NCBI RefSeq assembly: GCF_006440675.2
Contig: NZ_CP083951.1
Location: 6,295,501 to 6,359,500, forward strand
Source of the DNA: Mesorhizobium sp. B2-8-5
GTDB taxonomy: Bacteria; Pseudomonadota; Alphaproteobacteria; Rhizobiales; Rhizobiaceae
Direction of reading: 5' to 3'
DNA: 64,000 nt
A model generated the notes under the pieces. It was not told the DNA's origin. It was given only the letters and a program-made list of their open reading frames with translations, and made no database searches. This document shows positions 17,915-26,990 of the stretch, piece after piece (the first letter of the stretch is position 1; each line of letters starts with the position of its first letter). A program made the translations under genes and the position numbers.

Positions 17915-19015
17915 TCAGGCGCCGCTCCACATCGCATCCGGCACCACCACCAGCTTGCCGACGAAGTCCTTGGCGATGAAATCCGCCTGGGCCCGGTGGA
18001 AATCGGAGAGCTTATAGACGCCGCCGACCAGCGGCCGGATTCTCTTCTCCTCGATGTAGCGGACGATGCGGCGGAAGTCGGCCCGCGTGCCCTGGCTCGA
18101 ACCGTGGAGCTGCAGCTGCTTCAGATACATGGTGCGCAGATCGAGCTGCACCACCGGTCCGGCGATCGCTCCGGCCGTGGTGTAGCGGCCTTCCGGGCGC
18201 AGGATTCGCAGCAAATCGTTGAAGATGGCGCCGCCGACCAGATCAGCGACCACGTCGATCGGCTGGCCGCTAGTCGCTTCGTTGACGACGGCCGGCAGAT
18301 CGGCCACGCCGCGCGTGATCACCTTCTCGGCGCCGATGTCGAGCACGGCCTGCTCCTTGCCCTTGCCGGCCACCGCGTAGGGGATGGCGCCGCGTGCCCG
18401 AGCCAGTTGCACGATGCCGGAACCGACACCGCCGGAGGCACCGGTGACCAGCACACGCTCGCCGGCTTTCAGCGCGGCGCGTTCCAGCATCTGCTCGCCA
18501 GTGAGATAGGCGCAGCAGAAGGTGGCAAGCTCGACATCGCTCAGATTGGTGTCGACGACATGCGCGTTCTCAGCCGGCAGCGCCTGGTATTCGGCGTAAC
18601 CGCCGTCGCGCCCATGGCCCATATAGTCGATGTCGGCCAGCGAATCGTCGTCGCGATTGTAGATCGAGAAGTCGACCATGACACGCTCGCCGATGCGGTC
18701 GGCAGGCACGCCGTCGCCGACTGCGACGATGGCGCCGACCGTGTCAGTGCCCTGGATGCGCGGGAAGGTGAGCGTGTTGCCCTGCCGGCGCCAGGTCGAC
18801 ACGGCAGCCGCGTCCTCCTCCGTGCCATAGGCGCCCTGACGCACCCAGACATCGGTGTTGTTCATGCCGCAGGCGCTGACCTTGACCAGGACCTCGCCGG
18901 CGGCCGGCGCGGGCACCTTCACATCGGTGCGGTAGACGAGTTTCTCCAGGCCGCCATGGGCCGTAAGCTGCACGGCGGCCATCGTGGAGGGAACGGTTCT
19001 GGTCATGGCATTCAT
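17915..19015 (-). CDS. Medium-chain dehydrogenase/reductase, quinone-oxidoreductase-like
   Basis: A 366-aa NAD(P)-dependent oxidoreductase of the zinc-alcohol-dehydrogenase/quinone reductase superfamily. GroES-like N-terminal half (VLVKVSACGMNNTDVWVRQG), nucleotide-binding motif GASGGVGSGIVQLARARGA near the middle. The structural zinc cysteine cluster is not evident. It lies 22 nt downstream of the transaminase on the same strand, so it is probably co-transcribed with the ectoine catabolic genes, but it is not part of the known pathway. ATG at 19015 chosen; upstream Met at 19051 is possible. Confidence 0.8.
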   Translation of the reverse strand: MNAMTRTVPSTMAAVQLTAHGGLEKLVYRTDVKVPAPAAGEVLVKVSACGMNNTDVWVRQGAYGTEEDAAAVSTWRRQGNTLTFPRIQGTDTVGAIVAVGDGVPADRIGERVMVDFSIYNRDDDSLADIDYMGHGRDGGYAEYQALPAENAHVVDTNLSDVELATFCCAYLTGEQMLERAALKAGERVLVTGASGGVGSGIVQLARARGAIPYAVAGKGKEQAVLDIGAEKVITRGVADLPAVVNEATSGQPIDVVADLVGGAIFNDLLRILRPEGRYTTAGAIAGPVVQLDLRTMYLKQLQLHGSSQGTRADFRRIVRYIEEKRIRPLVGGVYKLSDFHRAQADFIAKDFVGKLVVVPDAMWSGA

Positions 19016-19037
19016 GTCACTTCTCAGATGTCGCTTC

Positions 19038-20417
19038 TCAGATACTGGCAAACACGCTGTTCACCGCGTCGGTGGTTTTTGCAACGATGATGTCGGCCTC
19101 CTCGCGCGTCAGGCAGAGCGGCGGGGCGAAGCCGAGGATGTCGCCCTGCGGCATGGCGCGGCCGATGACGCCGCTTGCCGCGAGCGCCGTGGCGATCTGC
19201 GGTCCGACCTTCAGCGCCGGATCGAAGAAGACACGGTCGTCGCGGTCCTTCACGAACTCGATCGCCGCCAGCATGCCGTCGCCGCGGACCTCGCCGACAT
19301 TTTTGTGGCCACCGACGGCCTTGGCGAGCTCGGCGCGGAAGTAAGCGCCCGTCTCGCCGGCATTCCGCACCAGGTCCATCTCGTCGATCAGTTCGAGATT
19401 GGCGACACCGGCGGCAACGCAGATCGGATGCGCCGAATAGGTCCAGCCATGGCCCAGCGAACCGAGCTTGTCGGAGCCTTGCACCAGCACCTGCCACATC
19501 TTGTCGGCGACGATGACGCCCGACAGCGGCGCATAGGCCGAGGTCAGGCCCTTGGCGATGGTGATCAGGTCCGGCTTGATGCCGTAATGGTCGGAGCCGA
19601 ACATGGTGCCAAGGCGACCGAAGCCGGTCACCACCTCGTCGGCGACGAGCAGCACGTCGTATTTGTTCAGCACGGCCTGGATCTTCTCCCAATAACCGGC
19701 CGGCGGTGGCACGATGCCGCCGGTGCCGAGGATCGGCTCGCCGATGAAGGCCGCGACCGTGTCCGGGCCTTCGGCGAGGATCATCTCCTCCAGTTTGTCG
19801 GCGCAATGTTGCGAGAACTGCTCCTCGCTCATCGAGCGGTCGGCGCGGCGGAAATAATAGGGCGCTTCGGTGTGCAGGATCGGCGCGCGCGGCAGGTCGA
19901 AGGCGTTGTGGAACAGCTCGAGCCCGGTCAGCGATCCGGTCATCACGCCCGAGCCGTGGTAGCCGCGCCAGCGCGAGATGATCTTCTTCTTCTCGGGCCG
20001 ACCCAGCACATTGTTGTAGTACCAGATCAGCTTGATGTTGGTCTCATTGGCATCTGAGCCTGAGAGGCCGAAATAGACTCGGTTCATGCCCTTCGGCGCG
20101 CGGTCGATGATCATCTTGGCCAACGTGATCGAGGCTTCGGTGCCGTGCCCGACATACGCGTGATAGTAGGCGAGGTTCTTGGCCTGCTCGGCGATGGCAT
20201 CGGCGATCTTCTGGCGGCCGTAGCCGACATTGACGCAATAGAGGCCGGCGAAGGCATCGATGCTCTTCTTGCCGGTGTTGTCCCAGACGGTGACGCCTTC
20301 GCCGCCGGCCATGATGCGGGCCGGCGATTCACCGCGCGCATGCGTGCCCATATGCGTCGAGGGGTGGAAGAAGTGGTCGCGGTCCCAGGCGGAGAGTTCG
20401 TTGGACTGTTCGAGCAT
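19038..20417 (-). CDS. doeD: Class III aminotransferase, ectoine-linked diaminobutyrate transaminase
   Basis: A 459-aa PLP enzyme. The start follows AGGAG, and the N-terminus reads MLEQSNELSAWDRDHFFHPS. Family features: SGSDANETNIKLIWYYNN, GYHGSGVMTGSLTG, LLVADEVVTGFGRLG and the PLP Lys in TIAKGLTSAYAPLSG. By sequence alone it is an omega-amino-acid/putrescine-type transaminase. Next to ehu/eut genes it corresponds to Atf/DoeD, which converts L-2,4-diaminobutyrate to aspartate beta-semialdehyde. Specificity is inferred from context. Confidence 0.85.
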   Translation of the reverse strand: MLEQSNELSAWDRDHFFHPSTHMGTHARGESPARIMAGGEGVTVWDNTGKKSIDAFAGLYCVNVGYGRQKIADAIAEQAKNLAYYHAYVGHGTEASITLAKMIIDRAPKGMNRVYFGLSGSDANETNIKLIWYYNNVLGRPEKKKIISRWRGYHGSGVMTGSLTGLELFHNAFDLPRAPILHTEAPYYFRRADRSMSEEQFSQHCADKLEEMILAEGPDTVAAFIGEPILGTGGIVPPPAGYWEKIQAVLNKYDVLLVADEVVTGFGRLGTMFGSDHYGIKPDLITIAKGLTSAYAPLSGVIVADKMWQVLVQGSDKLGSLGHGWTYSAHPICVAAGVANLELIDEMDLVRNAGETGAYFRAELAKAVGGHKNVGEVRGDGMLAAIEFVKDRDDRVFFDPALKVGPQIATALAASGVIGRAMPQGDILGFAPPLCLTREEADIIVAKTTDAVNSVFASI

Positions 20418-20451
20418 TTTTTGACTCCTTGTTCGGATCCTGCCGGCGCGC

Positions 20452-21945
20452 TCAGGCAACGTCCAGGCAAAGGTATTTCAGATCGGTGAAGGCTTCGAGC
20501 CCGTGGCGCGAGCCCTCGCGGCCGATGCCGGATTGCTTGACGCCGCCGAAGGGGATCGGCGCGCCGGTGATCTTGACCCGGTTGATCGCGACCATGCCGT
20601 ACTCCAGGGCGCGGCCCATGCGCGCCTGGCGACCACCGTTTTCGGTGACGACATAGGCGACCAGGCCATATTCGGTGGCATTGGCGCGGGCGATAATTTC
20701 GGCCTCATCGTCGAACGGAGTCACCGCGGCGACCGGGCCAAAGGTCTCTTCGCGCATGATCAGCGCCTCGTCCGGCACGTCGACGAGCAGCGTCGGCTGG
20801 TAGAACAGCGGCCCGGCAGCGTGGCGCTTGCCGCCGGTCAGGCAGCGCGCGCCGTGGGTGAGCGCATCGGCGACTTGCTCCTCCACTTTCTTGACGGCAC
20901 GTTCGTGCATCAGAGGCCCGATATCGGCATCCGCGGATAGACCGTTACCTACATGGAGTTGCTCGACGCGGCGGGCAAAAGCGGCGCAGAAGCGATCATA
21001 GATCGGCCGCTGGACATAGATGCGGTTGGCGGCAAGGCAATCCTGGCCGGACGTTGCAAATTTGGCATCCAGCGCAATCGTGACGGCCCTGTCGATATCG
21101 GCGTCGTCGAACACGATCAGCGGCGCATGGCCGCCGAGTTCCATCACCAGCCGTTTCATGGTCGCGGCACTTTGCGCGGCGATCAGCCGGCCGACCTCGG
21201 TCGATCCGGTGAAGCTCATGGCGCGAACGCGGGCGTCGGCGCACATCGCCGCGACGATCGTGCGCGCATCGCCGGTGACGACGTTGAAGACGCCTGCCGG
21301 CAGCCCGGCGCGTTCACCGAGCTCGGCCAGCGCCAAAGCCGACAGCGGCGTTTCCGAGGACGGGTGCGCCACGATGGTGCAGCCGGCGGCAAGCGCTGCG
21401 GCGGCCTTACGGGTGAGCATGGCCGACGGAAAATTCCACGGCGTCACGACGCCGACCACACCGAGCGGCTCGCGGCGCACCGACATCTCGGCATTCGGCA
21501 GATGGCTGGTTACACTTTCGGCGCTGAGGCGCTTCGCTTCCTCGGCATACCATTCGACGAAGGAGGCGGCGTAGCCGATCTCGCCGAGCGATTCCTTCAG
21601 CGGCTTGCCCTGTTCGAGCGTCATCAGCAACGCGAGGTCGTCCTTGGCGGCGATGATCAGATCGAACCATTTCCGCAAGATCTTCGAGCGCTCCTGCGGC
21701 AGTGCCGAGCGCCAGGCCGGCAAGGCGCGGGATGCGGCGTTGATTGCCTTTGTCGTCTGATCGGCATCGAGCGCGGCCACGAAGGCGACGGTAGCGCCGG
21801 TGGCCGGATCGGTAACCTCAAAACTTGCCGCCGCTTCGCTCGCCGTCCAGTGGCCGTCGACATAGGCGAGCGCGCGCAGCAGCCGGCGATCGTCGAGCCG
21901 ATCGAGCGCGTCATGGTGGTTGGTACGGGCAAAATGCGCGGACAT
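20452..21945 (-). CDS. doeC: Aldehyde dehydrogenase (GabD-like), ectoine-linked aspartate-semialdehyde dehydrogenase
   Basis: A 497-aa NAD(P)-dependent dehydrogenase with catalytic Cys303 (SGQDCLAANR) and Glu269 (MELGGHAP). It has the succinate-semialdehyde dehydrogenase layout (TPWNFPSAML, PFGGVKQSGIGREG). Position 194 is His (VAHPSSETP), where most relatives have Lys for NADP binding. The start at 21945 has GGAG 7 nt upstream. It is encoded 34 nt before the transaminase. In the ectoine pathway the Ssd/DoeC enzyme oxidises aspartate semialdehyde to aspartate. Confidence 0.85.
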   Translation of the reverse strand: MSAHFARTNHHDALDRLDDRRLLRALAYVDGHWTASEAAASFEVTDPATGATVAFVAALDADQTTKAINAASRALPAWRSALPQERSKILRKWFDLIIAAKDDLALLMTLEQGKPLKESLGEIGYAASFVEWYAEEAKRLSAESVTSHLPNAEMSVRREPLGVVGVVTPWNFPSAMLTRKAAAALAAGCTIVAHPSSETPLSALALAELGERAGLPAGVFNVVTGDARTIVAAMCADARVRAMSFTGSTEVGRLIAAQSAATMKRLVMELGGHAPLIVFDDADIDRAVTIALDAKFATSGQDCLAANRIYVQRPIYDRFCAAFARRVEQLHVGNGLSADADIGPLMHERAVKKVEEQVADALTHGARCLTGGKRHAAGPLFYQPTLLVDVPDEALIMREETFGPVAAVTPFDDEAEIIARANATEYGLVAYVVTENGGRQARMGRALEYGMVAINRVKITGAPIPFGGVKQSGIGREGSRHGLEAFTDLKYLCLDVA

Positions 21946-22120
21946 CGGCGTCTCCATTCGATGCCGAAGCATCGGCCGTGTCGGGCAAAGAATGGGACTG
22001 TTTCAGCGGCTGTTGGTAGAGAGATTGTCTCTATTGGCGCGCGGAAGCAGACGAACTCTCTAGCTGGCCGGCCAGCAGGCGGCGCCGAACCGTGAAAATT
22101 GGCCGAGCCTCCTCAAAGTC

Positions 22121-22295
22121 GTCATCCACGGGCGAAGCAAGGAGCGAAGCGACGCGGCGTAGACCCGAGGATCCATTCCGTGACGTTGAGGCGTTGCGAC
22201 GATGCAGAATTCTGCTCCGCAGCACCCTACGTGAAAGTCACGGAATGGATCCTCGGGTCTGCGCTCCGCTTCGCGTCGCTCCGCCCGTGGATGAC
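22121..22295. repeat. Dispersed palindromic intergenic element, copy 1
   Basis: A 175-bp element with terminal inverted repeats GTCATCCACGGGCG and CGCCCGTGGATGAC. Arms of about 75 bp are largely complementary and both carry GACCCGAGGATCCATTCCGT. It fills much of the 360-nt gap between the Lrp-type and aldehyde dehydrogenase genes (21946-22305). A related copy lies at 57341-57517. It has no coding capacity and looks like a non-autonomous, MITE- or REP-like repeat. Confidence 0.6.
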
Positions 22296-22305
22296 GATGG
22301 CGCTT

Positions 22306-22794
22306 TCATTGATCGGGCAGCAGGTCGGCCACAGGCAGCACGGTCTCGTCCTTGACCGTTTTGGTGACGATGTAGGTGAAGTAGCGGTCGATGCCGATCT
22401 CACGTTCGAGCAGGCTGTCGACCAGCCGCTGGTAGGCATCGATGTCGCGCGCCATCACCTTCAGGACATAATCGACGCCGCCGCCCACCGACCAGCAGGC
22501 GACGATCTCCGGAACATCGCGCACGACCCGCTCGAACCGATCGAAGTCCGCCTGGCGGTGGTTGGCCAGGGTCACCTCCATCAGCACCGTCGCCACCGGC
22601 GCGATAGCGCGCATGGCGATCGCGGCGTGGTAGCCGGACACGATGCCGGCTTTCTCCAGCTTGCGCAGCCGCATCCAGCACGGCGTCGGCGACAGGCCGA
22701 CCTTCTCGGCCAACGCCAGCTTGGTGATGCGCCCGTCGCGCTGGATCGCGTCGAGAATCCTGAAGTCGATCGGGTCGAGTTTCATTGCCGCCAT
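22306..22794 (-). CDS. asnC: Lrp/AsnC-family regulator of the ectoine locus
   Basis: A 162-aa regulator from the ATG at 22794, with an in-frame ATG at 22824 as an alternative. The winged helix covers LDPIDFRILDAIQRDG through PTPCWMRLRKLEKAG. The RAM domain that follows contains CWSVGGGVDYVLKVMARDID, the ligand-binding face. It is divergent from enuR and upstream of the degradation genes on its own strand. AsnC/DoeX-type regulators are standard members of ectoine catabolic clusters and respond to pathway amino acids. Confidence 0.88.
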   Translation of the reverse strand: MAAMKLDPIDFRILDAIQRDGRITKLALAEKVGLSPTPCWMRLRKLEKAGIVSGYHAAIAMRAIAPVATVLMEVTLANHRQADFDRFERVVRDVPEIVACWSVGGGVDYVLKVMARDIDAYQRLVDSLLEREIGIDRYFTYIVTKTVKDETVLPVADLLPDQ

Positions 22795-22877
22795 GCGGGA
22801 TTCGCCTTTCGTCGCGGACACCATGACGACGCATTATTTCGATTGTCAATTGCACTGATTTGGCTCTCTAATAAGTC

Positions 22878-24263
22878 ATGACATTGTGGCAGCCAGATCC
22901 TGCTCTCATCCGCCGCCCGGCCTATCTCTCGCTGGCCGACCAGTTCGCGCGCGCCATTCATGACGGGCGGCTCGCCAACGGGACGCGGCTGCCGACGCAC
23001 CGCCGCCTCGCGGACGATCTGAAACTTTCGGTGCAGACCGTCAGCCGCGCCTATGAGGAACTGATCCGGCGCGGCCTTATCTCCGGCGAGGTCGGTCGCG
23101 GCAGCTTCGTGCAGACGCAGCGCCGGGAACCGGAGCCGCCCTATATTCCGGAACGGCTGGGCGAAGTCATCGACCTCTCGATCCTGAAGCCGGTCTGCGA
23201 ACCGATGCATTTGGAGAAATTGAAACAGGCGCTGGGGTGGCTCGCCGAGAACCTGCCTTCGAGCTCGGCGCTGTCTTTCCGGCCGAACATGGTGTTTCCG
23301 CGCCACCGCGCCGTTGCGGTCGAATGGCTGAGGCTCTGCGGGCTGGAGGCATCGCCACAGAATGTCAGCCTCACCAATGGCGCCACCGCCGGCATGACCG
23401 TGGCGCTGATGAGCGTGGCGCCGCCCGGCTCGACCGTCGCCACGGAGGCGATCGGTCACCACACGCTGATCCCGCTCGCCCGCTATCTCGGCTTCAACCT
23501 CGAAGGCCTGCCCATCGACGGCAACGGGCTGATCCCCGAAGCGCTCGACGAGGCCTGCCGCCTGTCAGACATTCGCGCAGTCTTCGTCCAGCCATCGGTG
23601 ATCAACCCGACGGCGACCTTGATGGACGCCACCCGTCGCGAGCAGATTGCGGCGGTTGCCCGCAAGCACGACATCGCCATCATCGAGAACGACGTGCTCG
23701 GCCCGCTGGTCGAAGGCCGGCCGCCGGCGGTTGCCGCCTTTGCGCCGGAGCGGACGCTCTACGTCACCTCCTTCACCAAGATCGTCGTGCCCGGCCTGCG
23801 CATCGGCTACCTCGCGGTGCCGGACCGCTATGCCGCCGCCGTCGCCAACCGCCACCTCGTCTCGAACTGGATGGCGACGCCGATGGTGGCCGAGATCGCG
23901 ACGCGTTGGGTGAGCGATGGCACGGCGATGGAACTGGTCAACTGGCAGCGCCAGGCGTTGAAGCGGCGCCAGGAGATTGCCGCCGAAATGCTGGCAGGCG
24001 TCGACTATCGCGTCCACCGCGACGGGCTGCATCTGTGGCTCGAACTGCCGGGCGACCGCGCCGAGGAGAGCTTTGTTTCGCAGGCACGCCTGCGCGGGGT
24101 GGCGATCGCGCCGGGCACCTCGTTCCGCATCGCCGACACGCCCTGGCATCCGGCCGTGCGTATCTCGCTCGGATCGACCACCGAAGGGGAACTGCGGGCC
24201 GGCCTGAGCGTTGTCGCCAAGCTGTTGCTCGGCGATCCGGAGCATCTCCTGCTCGCCATCTGA
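22878..24263 (+). CDS. enuR: MocR-type GntR/aminotransferase regulator of ectoine use
   Basis: A 461-aa fusion of a GntR winged helix (1-80, with LADDLKLSVQTVSRAYEELI) to an inactive class I aminotransferase domain. The PLP-binding lysine is Lys301 in SFTKIVVPGLRIGY. EnuR is known to use PLP-bound intermediates of ectoine breakdown as inducers and to repress the import/catabolic genes. It sits directly upstream of ehuA and divergent from asnC, as in other rhizobial clusters. A sequence resembling the operator proposed upstream of ehuA lies at its own start codon, suggesting autoregulation. Confidence 0.9.
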   Translation: MTLWQPDPALIRRPAYLSLADQFARAIHDGRLANGTRLPTHRRLADDLKLSVQTVSRAYEELIRRGLISGEVGRGSFVQTQRREPEPPYIPERLGEVIDLSILKPVCEPMHLEKLKQALGWLAENLPSSSALSFRPNMVFPRHRAVAVEWLRLCGLEASPQNVSLTNGATAGMTVALMSVAPPGSTVATEAIGHHTLIPLARYLGFNLEGLPIDGNGLIPEALDEACRLSDIRAVFVQPSVINPTATLMDATRREQIAAVARKHDIAIIENDVLGPLVEGRPPAVAAFAPERTLYVTSFTKIVVPGLRIGYLAVPDRYAAAVANRHLVSNWMATPMVAEIATRWVSDGTAMELVNWQRQALKRRQEIAAEMLAGVDYRVHRDGLHLWLELPGDRAEESFVSQARLRGVAIAPGTSFRIADTPWHPAVRISLGSTTEGELRAGLSVVAKLLLGDPEHLLLAI

Positions 24264-24311
24264 TGCACAAATGGAGCTCAGATTGCCCTGAAATTGTGCC
24301 GCGCTGGAAAT

Positions 24312-24345
24312 ATTGTCATGATATTATTTTCCCAATTGACATGAT
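24312..24345 (+). promoter_or_regulatory. Candidate EnuR operator: direct repeats upstream of ehuA
   Basis: ATTGTCATGAT (24312-24322) and ATTGACATGAT (24335-24345) are direct repeats 23 bp apart, about two helical turns, in the 135-nt gap before ehuA. MocR regulators commonly bind paired direct repeats. The second copy overlaps a TTGACA-like -35 box (24336-24341). Confidence 0.5.
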
Positions 24346-24398
24346 TTAGCACGTTTCGCATCGTTAAGGGCATAGGCTTCTCCAGACGAGGACATGGA

Positions 24399-25184
24399 TT
24401 GCCCGCGCCCATCATCAAGGTCGATGCGATTTCCAAGAGCTTCGGCGCCTTCAAGGTGCTGGACCGCCTGTCGATGCAGGTCATGCCGGGCGAGAAGCTG
24501 GCGCTGATCGGTCCGTCCGGCTCAGGCAAGACGACGATCCTGCGCATCCTGATGACGCTGGAGAAGATCGACGGCGGCCATATCCAGGTCGATGGCGAGC
24601 AGCTCTACCACATGGAGCGCAACGGCCAGCTGCTGCCGGCCGACGAGCGGCATCTGGCCAGGATGCGTCAGAAGATCGGCATGGTCTTCCAGCTCTTCAA
24701 TCTGTTTCCGCACAAATGCGTCATGGACAATGTGACCCTGGCGCCGATGCTGACCAAGCGCGTCGCGCGCGCCGCCGCCGAGAAGCGGGCGATGGAACTG
24801 CTCGACATGGTCGGACTCGCCGACAAGGCGAAGGCGATGCCGGCGCAACTCTCCGGCGGCCAGAAGCAGCGCGTGGCGATCGCAAGGGCGCTGGCGCTGT
24901 CGCCCAAGATCATGCTGTTCGACGAGATCACCTCGGCGCTCGACCCGGAGCTCGTCGAGGAAGTGCTCAACGTCATGCGCAAGCTCGCCGCCGAGACCGA
25001 CATGACGATGCTGCTCGTCACCCATGAGATGGGCTTCGCCCACGACTTCGCCGACCGCGTGCTGTTCTTCGACCGCGGCAGGATCGTCGAGGAAGGCAAG
25101 CCCGATGAGATTTTCCGCCATCCCAAACAGGAAAGAACGCAAAGCTTCCTGAAGAAGATCATCGCGGCCGGACATCGCGTCTGA
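24399..25184 (+). CDS. ehuA: Ectoine/hydroxyectoine ABC transporter ATP-binding protein
   Basis: A 261-aa polar amino acid-type ATPase: Walker A GPSGSGKT (38-45), signature LSGGQ (151-155), Walker B IMLFDE (171-176). The only usable start is a TTG at 24399, preceded by GAGGA with 6-nt spacing; the ATG at 24394 is out of frame. It powers the EhuCD permease. Neighbouring ehuB, ehuC, ehuD and the eut genes identify the system. Confidence 0.9.
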   Translation: MPAPIIKVDAISKSFGAFKVLDRLSMQVMPGEKLALIGPSGSGKTTILRILMTLEKIDGGHIQVDGEQLYHMERNGQLLPADERHLARMRQKIGMVFQLFNLFPHKCVMDNVTLAPMLTKRVARAAAEKRAMELLDMVGLADKAKAMPAQLSGGQKQRVAIARALALSPKIMLFDEITSALDPELVEEVLNVMRKLAAETDMTMLLVTHEMGFAHDFADRVLFFDRGRIVEEGKPDEIFRHPKQERTQSFLKKIIAAGHRV

Positions 25185-25215
25185 CCGCAATGCAAACGGG
25201 CGGCGTAAGCCGTCC

Positions 25216-25238
25216 ACGGGCGGCCAACGGCCGTCCCG
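25216..25238. promoter_or_regulatory. GC-rich hairpin between ehuA and ehuB
   Basis: CGGGCGGCC (25217-25225) pairs with GGCCGTCCCG (25229-25238) around the loop AAC, with one bulge. Such structures between ATPase and binding-protein genes can raise the yield of the binding protein. Role inferred. Confidence 0.3.
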
Positions 25239-25278
25239 AACCAGGCAAACCAAGAAGACAAACAAGGAGTTGGGAACA

Positions 25279-26130
25279 ATGAAGAAACTTGGCATTCTGG
25301 CTGGCGTCGCCGGCCTCGCGCTGACCTCCATGCTCGCCGCCACCAGCGCGGGTTCGGCCGACGACAGCAAGCTCGAGCAGTTGAAGGCGCAGGGCTTCGC
25401 CCGCCTCGCCATCGCCAACGAGCCGCCCTATACGGCGGTGGCCGCCGATGGCAAGGTTTCGGGCGCGGCTCCGGATGTTGCGCGCGAGATCTTCAAGCGG
25501 CTCGGCGTCGCGGATGTCGTGGCCTCCATCTCCGAATATGGCGCCATGATCCCCGGCCTGCAGGCGGGCCGCTTCGACGTCGTCACCGCGGGCCTGTTCA
25601 TGAAGCCGGAGCGCTGCGCGGCGGTCGCCTATTCCGAGCCGGTGCTTTGCGATGCCGAGGCGCTCCTGGTGAAGAAGGGCAACCCGAAGGGCTTCAAGAG
25701 CTATGAGGACATCGCCAAGGATACGTCGGCAACCGTCGGCGCGCCTGGCGGCGGCACCGAGGAGAAGCTGGCGCTGAATGCCGGCGTGCCGCGCGACCGC
25801 GTCATCGTCGTGCCGGACGGCCAGAGCGGTCTGAAGATGGTGCAGGACGGCCGCATTGACGCCTATTCGCTGCCGGTGCTCTCGATCAACGACCTGGTCA
25901 AGAAGGCCAACGACCCGAACCTCGACGTCATCGCCCCGGTGGTCGGCGCGCCGGTCTATTGCGACGGCGCCGCCTTCAAGAAGGGCGACGAGGCGCTGCG
26001 CGACGCCTATGACGTCGAGCTCGCCAAGATGAAGAAGTCCGGCGAGTTCGCCAAGATCATCGAGCCTTACGGCTTCTCGGCCGCGGCCGCGATGTCGACG
26101 ACGCGCGAGAAGCTCTGCTCGGCGAAGTAA
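25279..26130 (+). CDS. ehuB: Ectoine/hydroxyectoine-binding periplasmic protein
   Basis: A 283-aa binding protein of the polar amino acid family (SBP_bac_3). The ATG at 25279 follows AAGGAG at 9 nt. The Sec signal peptide (MKKLGILAGVAGLALTSMLA) precedes a mature region with ANEPPYTAVAADGKVSGAAP, which supplies the aromatic cage side of EhuB-like pockets, and AGLFMKPERCAAVAYSEPVL. It delivers ectoine and hydroxyectoine to EhuCD. The gap to ehuC holds a dispersed repeat. Confidence 0.9.
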   Translation: MKKLGILAGVAGLALTSMLAATSAGSADDSKLEQLKAQGFARLAIANEPPYTAVAADGKVSGAAPDVAREIFKRLGVADVVASISEYGAMIPGLQAGRFDVVTAGLFMKPERCAAVAYSEPVLCDAEALLVKKGNPKGFKSYEDIAKDTSATVGAPGGGTEEKLALNAGVPRDRVIVVPDGQSGLKMVQDGRIDAYSLPVLSINDLVKKANDPNLDVIAPVVGAPVYCDGAAFKKGDEALRDAYDVELAKMKKSGEFAKIIEPYGFSAAAAMSTTREKLCSAK

Positions 26131-26140
26131 ACGCTCTTTT

Positions 26141-26312
26141 GCCTTCTCCTCGCCTACGGGAGAAGGTGGCTCGAAGAGCCGGATGAGGGGCGGCGCAGCA
26201 TTTCAAGGTTCGCGCTGCCCCTCATCTGCCTACCCGTCCTACGCAGCAGCTGCGCTGAAGACGGAGGGTAAACCGGCATCTTCTCCCCGTTAACGGGGAG
26301 AGGGAAGCTAAC
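26141..26312. repeat. Dispersed intergenic repeat inside the ehu operon
   Basis: Bounded by CCTTCTCCTCGCCTACGGGA on the left and CTTCTCCCCGTTAACGGGGA on the right, with GCCGGATGAGGGGC and GCCCCTCATCTGCC as internal complementary parts. This GGAGAAGGTGGC/GGATGAGGGGC type of sequence is widespread in alphaproteobacterial intergenic regions. It splits ehuB from ehuC without breaking a gene. Confidence 0.55.
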
Positions 26313-26330
26313 CGCAAACGTTGGAACCCC

Positions 26331-26990
26331 ATGACCCAGTGGTCCGGCTATCTCGGCCTGATATTGCAAGGAGCGCTTGTCACCATCGAGCTGACGCTGA
26401 TGGGGTCGGTGCTTGCGCTGATCATGGCCTTCCTTGCCGGCATGGGGCGCGTGTCGCGCTTCTTCATCGTGCGCGCGATCGCCACGGTCTACATCGAATT
26501 CTTCCGCGGCACCTCGATCTTCGTGCAGTTGTTCTGGGCCTATTTCGTGCTGCCTTTCGCCGGCGTGTCGCTGACGCCGCTGCAGGCGGGCGTGCTGGCG
26601 CTGGGCTTGAATGTCGGCGCCTACGCGGCGGAAGTGGTGCGCGGCGCCATTCTGTCGGTCGGCCGCGAGCAATATGAGGCCTGCACGGCGCTCAATCTCG
26701 GCCGCTGGCAAGGCATGCGCCACGTAATCCTACCGCAGGCGCTGCTGGTCATGCTGCCGACCTTCGGCAACAACGCGATCGAGCTGCTCAAGGCGACGTC
26801 GGTCGTCTCGCTGATCTCGCTCGCCGACCTGACCTTCCAGGCGCAGGTGGTGCGCTCGCAGACCGGCAGCACGCTGATGCCCTTCGTCTCCGTGCTGGTC
26901 ATCTATTTCGCCCTCGCGCTGATCGTCTCCTGGGGCGTTCGCACGCTGGAACGCCGCATGGCGCGCGGCCTTGATGGGGTGCGTGTCTGA
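26331..26990 (+). CDS. ehuC: Ectoine/hydroxyectoine ABC transporter permease
   Basis: A 219-aa polar amino acid permease of the HisMQ type, with about five helices and the conserved cytoplasmic loop EQYEACTALNLGRWQGMRHV, then ILPQALLVMLPTFGNNAIEL. The ATG at 26331 follows GGA. Its stop overlaps the ehuD start (TGATG). It forms a heterodimer with EhuD. Confidence 0.9.
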   Translation: MTQWSGYLGLILQGALVTIELTLMGSVLALIMAFLAGMGRVSRFFIVRAIATVYIEFFRGTSIFVQLFWAYFVLPFAGVSLTPLQAGVLALGLNVGAYAAEVVRGAILSVGREQYEACTALNLGRWQGMRHVILPQALLVMLPTFGNNAIELLKATSVVSLISLADLTFQAQVVRSQTGSTLMPFVSVLVIYFALALIVSWGVRTLERRMARGLDGVRV

